From contig JAPFFX010000078.1 of NCBI GenBank assembly GCA_026645375.1, positions 1 to 7,253 on the forward strand: DNA of 7,253 nucleotides, in the 5' to 3' direction. The stretch's first letter is position 1. Each line of letters begins with the position of its first letter. Under the pieces are notes generated by a model that worked only from the letters and a program-made list of their open reading frames with translations, had not been told where the DNA came from and made no database searches. A program made the position numbers and the translations under genes. Source of the DNA: Citricoccus sp. WCRC_4. GTDB taxonomy: Bacteria > Actinomycetota > Actinomycetes > Actinomycetales > Micrococcaceae. Below are positions 4,604-7,253 of this stretch, piece after piece.

Positions 4604-5554
4604 CTATTCGGACGAGGGCGCGTCCCCGGAGCCGGACTCGGAGAGGACCAGCAGGGTGTTCCACGGGTCGCGGACCTCCAGGCCCCGGTCGGTGCGCTGC
4701 GGGGAGCGACCGGCCGTCTTCAGCCGGTCCTCGGCGGCCTCCAGGCCCTCGCCCTGCGGCAGGGTCAGCTCGACGCTGCCCAGGCCCAGGGTGTTGCGGC
4801 GCGGGCCGACACCGGTGGAATTCCAGGTGTTCATGGCCATGTGGTGGTGGTACCCGCCGGCGGAGACGAACAGGGCCATCGGGCCCAGCGACGTCGTCTT
4901 CTCGAAGCCCAGCTCATTGACGTAGAAGTCCTCGGCCTGGTGCACGTCGCCGACCTGCAGGTGGACGTGGCCGACCGAGGCCGGGGTGGTCCGCAGGCCC
5001 GCCACGGCATCCTCCGTGAGGTGGGTGTTGAGGAATCCGTCCCACGGCAGGTAGACGGTGGCCATCTCCACCTGACCGTCGGCGCGCCAGGTCCAGGACT
5101 CGCGCGGGCGGTCGATGTAGAGCTCGATGCCGTTGTTGTCCGGGTCCTGGAAGTAGAAGGCCTCGGAGACGTAGTGGTCCGAACTGCCCACGAACCTCGT
5201 CGGGTCATGGCGCATGGCGGAGTACACGGTCGCGGCCAGGTCGGCGGCCCGCTCGAAGAGGATGGCCACGTGGTACAGCCCGGCCTCGCCCTCGGCGGGA
5301 AGCTTCAGGCCCCGCGCCTCCTCGATGCCGACCAGGGGGACGCCGGCCCGGCCCAGGATCACGTTGGGGCCGTCCTCGGCCACCGGCACCAGGCCCAGGG
5401 CCTGCTCGTAGTAGGAGCGCAACCGGGGGACGTCATCCGTCCTCAGGGTGACCATGCCCATGGCCAGGCCGGCCGGCAGCAACTCGTCCACGGGCCGGCC
5501 GCTGATGGGCCGGTGGTTCTGGGAGGCTGTGGCGGGGTCAACGGTGAGGGGCAT
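4604..5554 (-). CDS. Two-domain VOC-family dioxygenase/glyoxalase (CatE-like)
   Basis: The 316-residue product has two vicinal-oxygen-chelate domains, about 30-150 and 190-305. It resembles the CatE branch annotated as catechol-2,3-dioxygenase, which opens catechols next to the diol using Fe(II); many relatives have no tested substrate. Domain 1 shows GLYHVAILF (92-100, H95) and SEAFYFQDPDNNGIELYIDR (130-149, E144). Domain 2 shows VGHVHLQVGDV (194-204, H196) and GGYHHHMAMN (233-242). The usual acidic ligand near the end of domain 2 is replaced: DPWNTLLVL (296-304) has V303 where Glu is expected. The start at ATG 5554 has AGGAG 6 nt upstream; the longer frame to 5629 covers the leader. The gene stands alone between ffh and rpsP with its own promoter and operator. 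The family is firm; the substrate is unknown, with quinone or catechol detoxification only a guess. Confidence 0.85.
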   Translation of the reverse strand: MPLTVDPATASQNHRPISGRPVDELLPAGLAMGMVTLRTDDVPRLRSYYEQALGLVPVAEDGPNVILGRAGVPLVGIEEARGLKLPAEGEAGLYHVAILFERAADLAATVYSAMRHDPTRFVGSSDHYVSEAFYFQDPDNNGIELYIDRPRESWTWRADGQVEMATVYLPWDGFLNTHLTEDAVAGLRTTPASVGHVHLQVGDVHQAEDFYVNELGFEKTTSLGPMALFVSAGGYHHHMAMNTWNSTGVGPRRNTLGLGSVELTLPQGEGLEAAEDRLKTAGRSPQRTDRGLEVRDPWNTLLVLSESGSGDAPSSE

Positions 5555-5634
5555 GCTGGGCTCCTGGATCTGCTCGACTGCGGGGTCCGGCGCAGGCTCC
5601 CGCCCGGGAACAGCGCCGTCCCCCATCACAACAC

Positions 5635-5676
5635 AGTTGATGCTTCAACTATTCCGTCGTGACGCCGGTGTGACCA
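5635..5676 (-). promoter_or_regulatory. Predicted promoter and palindromic operator of the VOC gene
   Basis: A perfect 16-bp palindrome with 6-bp arms, AGTTGA-4 nt-TCAACT, occupies 5635-5650. On the minus strand a -35 box TGGTCA (5676-5671; four of six) and a -10 box AATAGT (5653-5648; four of six) are 17 nt apart. The operator therefore covers the end of the -10 box and the expected start of transcription, an arrangement that would block RNA polymerase. Palindromes of this TTGA...TCAA type are typical of MarR/DUF24-family repressors, several of which control VOC dioxygenase genes in response to quinones or oxidants. No regulator gene is in the window. The palindrome is seen; the promoter boxes and repressor type are inferred. 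Confidence 0.55.
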
Positions 5677-5742
5677 CTGTCTCCCCGTGATCGCACCGTT
5701 GCCGCATTGTTGCTGGCCAACTCCGGGTTCTCGCGCTTCAAT

Positions 5743-5801
5743 GGTGCCGAGACCCATTCCCCGGATCCCGCCATCTCCGATGCAGGCCTCGGCACCGAGG
5801 C
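5743..5801 (+). promoter_or_regulatory. Two mutually exclusive stem-loops upstream of the small plus-strand gene
   Basis: GGTGCCGAG at 5743-5751 pairs perfectly (9 bp) with 5788-5796. The segment 5786-5791 can instead pair with 5796-5801 (6 bp, 4-nt loop), so the two folds compete for the same bases. The ribosome-binding site of the downstream gene begins at 5820. Such overlap is the layout of attenuators and switches, but GC-rich DNA gives chance matches. No clear plus-strand promoter was found in 5650-5742. Confidence 0.3.
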
Positions 5802-5831
5802 GCTGACACCCCTATCCCCAGGAGAACCATC

Positions 5832-5987
5832 GTGAGCGGCCTACCGCCTATCCCCATCCACGCCACCGTCATCGACCTGCGGTCCATTGCCGCGGCCCAC
5901 GAAGTGCCCATCGTGTACGTGCTCGACGAGTACATGCGGCAGCACCCCCACCAGGAGCCGGCAGCCCACGCCCAGGGCGTGCGCTGA
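5832..5987 (+). CDS. Small protein of unknown function, 51 residues
   Basis: I do not recognise this protein. It starts at GTG 5832 with a textbook AGGAG at 5820-5824, 7 nt upstream, and ends at TGA 5985-5987. About nine of ten codons end in G or C, as in the surrounding genes, which supports real coding. It has no signal peptide or membrane segment. The middle, VIDLRSIAAAHEVPIVYVLD (13-32), looks helical and loosely recalls the last helices of Xre-type DNA-binding domains; the ends are Pro/His/Ala rich. It is the only plus-strand gene here, converges on ffh, and points away from the VOC gene across 277 nt that hold the VOC promoter. It could be a small regulator or a remnant of a longer gene, but its own ribosome-binding site argues for an intact unit. 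Confidence 0.65.
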   Translation: MSGLPPIPIHATVIDLRSIAAAHEVPIVYVLDEYMRQHPHQEPAAHAQGVR

Positions 5988-6063
5988 CCACCCGGCCATA
6001 CCTGGACCGATCCACCGGCCCGGCCCACTGACCCGGCCCTGGCTCCCGGACCGGGCCACCTGG
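5988..6063. terminator. Convergent intergenic stretch between the small gene and ffh
   Basis: These 76 nt separate the ends of two convergent genes. They are dense in GGCCCGG/CCGGGCC words: 6017-6023 pairs with 6051-6057 (7 bp), and smaller GGCC-rich pairings lie inside the loop. This could act as a terminator in both directions, but there is no U-tract on either strand and several alternative folds exist. The assignment is weak. Confidence 0.3.
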
Positions 6064-7253
6064 TCACTGGCCGGGGCCACCGCCGAGGTACTTCTCGAAC
6101 CCCTTGGGCAGGTTCAGCGACGAGGGGTCGAATCCCGCGCCGTCGGCGCCCTGGCCGAAGGCCGAGCCCGGAGCCTGGGGGGCTGAACGCTTGCGGCGCT
6201 CCTCCAGTTCGCGCATCTCCTGGGCGGCCTTGGCCGGGTTGCCCGAACGCGGCTTGGCCTTCTTGCCCTTGCCCTTGCCCTTGCGCGCGCCACCGCCGCC
6301 ACCGGGCATTCCCGGCATCCCGGGCATGCCCCCGCCGGCTGCCATCTTCTTCATCATCTTCTGGGCCTGGCCGAAGCGCTCCAGCAACCCGTTGACCTCG
6401 GACACCTGGACCCCGGATCCCCGGGCGATGCGGGCCCGGCGAGAACCGTTGATGATCTTGGGGGCCACCCGCTCGTGCGGGGTCATCGAGCGGATGATGG
6501 CCTCGATCCGGTCGACCTGGCGGTCGTCGAACTGCTCCAGCTGCTGGCGCATGCCCTGGGCCCCGGGCATCATCATCAGCAGCTTCTTCATCGAGCCCAT
6601 CTTCTTGATCTGCTGCATCTGATCCAGGAAGTCGTCGAGGGTGAAGTCCTCCTGGTCGACGAACTTCCGGGCCATCTTCTCGGCCTCGGCCTTGTCCCAG
6701 CTGCGTTCGGCCTGCTCGATCAGGCTCATCACGTCGCCCATGTCCAGGATGCGCGAGGCCATCCGGTCCGGGTGGAACACCTCGAAGTCATCCAGGTTCT
6801 CACCCGTGGAGGCGAACATGACCGGCTTGCCCGTCACCGAGCGGACCGAGAGCGCGGCACCGCCGCGCGCGTCGCCGTCGAGCTTGGACAGCACCACGCC
6901 CGTGAAGCCGACGCCCTCGTTGAAGGCCTGGGCAGTCGCCACCGCGTCCTGGCCGATCATGGCGTCGAGGACGAACAGGACCTCGTCCGGCTGGACGGCA
7001 CTGCGGATGTCCGCGGCCTGGCGCATCAGTTCCTGGTCCACGCCGAGACGGCCGGCCGTGTCGATGATGACGATGTCGTGGTAGCGGGCGCGGGCCTCGG
7101 CCACGCCGTCGCGGGCCACCTGCACCGGGTCACCCGTGGCGTCCTCGAACTCACTGGAGACGCCGGGGTGCGGGGCGAAGACGGGGACGCCGGCCCGCTC
7201 ACCGTTGATCTGCAGCTGGCGCACGGCGTTCGGCCGCTGCAGGTCGGCGGCGA
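6064..7253 (-). CDS. ffh: Signal recognition particle protein Ffh, C-terminal part (runs off the right edge)
   Basis: Ffh is the SRP54-type GTPase that binds 4.5S RNA and hydrophobic signal sequences and delivers ribosomes to FtsY and SecYEG. In the window 395 residues are visible; the N domain and P-loop lie outside. The frame is open to the edge and the first full codons read ADLQRPNAVRQLQ, typical of the G domain, so a start near 7224 is not real. Counted from the first full codon: DTAGR at 64-68, SKLDGDARGG at 122-131 in place of the usual TKLDGDARGG, and the Met-rich M domain from about 200, with MKKLLMMMPGAQGM and SRRARIARGSGVQVSEV (270-286) for RNA binding. The tail has a Gly-Met-Pro run, then KGKGKGKK, and ends YLGGGPGQ. 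This flexible tail is longer than in E. coli, as usual in actinobacteria. Confidence 0.98.
   Translation of the reverse strand, partial: AADLQRPNAVRQLQINGERAGVPVFAPHPGVSSEFEDATGDPVQVARDGVAEARARYHDIVIIDTAGRLGVDQELMRQAADIRSAVQPDEVLFVLDAMIGQDAVATAQAFNEGVGFTGVVLSKLDGDARGGAALSVRSVTGKPVMFASTGENLDDFEVFHPDRMASRILDMGDVMSLIEQAERSWDKAEAEKMARKFVDQEDFTLDDFLDQMQQIKKMGSMKKLLMMMPGAQGMRQQLEQFDDRQVDRIEAIIRSMTPHERVAPKIINGSRRARIARGSGVQVSEVNGLLERFGQAQKMMKKMAAGGGMPGMPGMPGGGGGARKGKGKGKKAKPRSGNPAKAAQEMRELEERRKRSAPQAPGSAFGQGADGAGFDPSSLNLPKGFEKYLGGGPGQ

Noticed and set aside
4440..4664. Upstream extension of rpsP
   Set aside because: It would cover the promoter, leader and ribosome-binding site and overlap the end of the VOC gene; S16 begins at the GTG giving VAVKIRLKRFG.
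5687..5806. Short plus-strand frame of 39 codons ahead of the small gene
   Set aside because: No ribosome-binding site before its GTG, and its Pro/Arg/Ser-rich product looks like non-coding translation; it also covers the competing hairpins.
5738..6067. Minus-strand frame of 109 codons whose GTG overlaps the ffh stop as GTGA
   Set aside because: The overlap looks like coupling, but the protein is rich in Trp, Gly and Arg with poor third-position GC, and it is antisense to the better supported 51-codon gene.
6300..6345. GGCATCCCGG-type microrepeats in ffh as a possible mobile or REP element
   Set aside because: They encode the Gly-Met-Pro run of the Ffh tail in frame and are explained by the protein.

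Overview
This window is a run of housekeeping genes from a high-GC Gram-positive bacterium. Third codon positions are almost all G or C, and GTG starts are common. The gene order on the minus strand is ffh, rpsP, khpA, rimM, trmD, rplS, lepB, lepB, rnhB, which is the conserved actinobacterial translation and protein-export cluster. The protein sequences look most like Micrococcaceae (the Arthrobacter, Kocuria, Micrococcus, Citricoccus group). That placement is from memory, not from a search.

Layout, reading the minus strand in its direction of transcription. ffh enters from the right edge without its N terminus and ends at 6064. Next come a 51-codon gene on the plus strand (5832-5987) and a minus-strand two-domain VOC dioxygenase/glyoxalase gene (5554-4604) with its own promoter and a perfect 16-bp palindromic operator. 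This pair sits between ffh and rpsP. The ribosome block follows: rpsP (S16) and khpA (KH-domain RNA binder) overlap by GTGA. A 142-nt gap with three stem-loops separates khpA from rimM and trmD, which also overlap by GTGA. rplS (L19) has its own extended -10 promoter and a structured leader. It is followed closely by two tandem, divergent type I signal peptidase genes and the start of rnhB, which overlaps the second lepB by ATGA.

Functionally the cluster joins ribosome assembly (S16, L19, RimM), tRNA m1G37 methylation (TrmD), RNA binding (KhpA), co-translational targeting (Ffh), signal-peptide removal (two LepB) and removal of ribonucleotides from DNA (RNase HII). The VOC gene and the small plus-strand gene are the accessory part.

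I found no mobile element, CRISPR array, tRNA, rRNA or clearly new multi-gene system. The points most worth a second look are non-coding: the 15-bp perfect hairpin inside the first codons of the first lepB, the three-hairpin rplS leader, the three stem-loops between khpA and rimM, the operator over the VOC promoter, and the unrecognised 51-residue protein.
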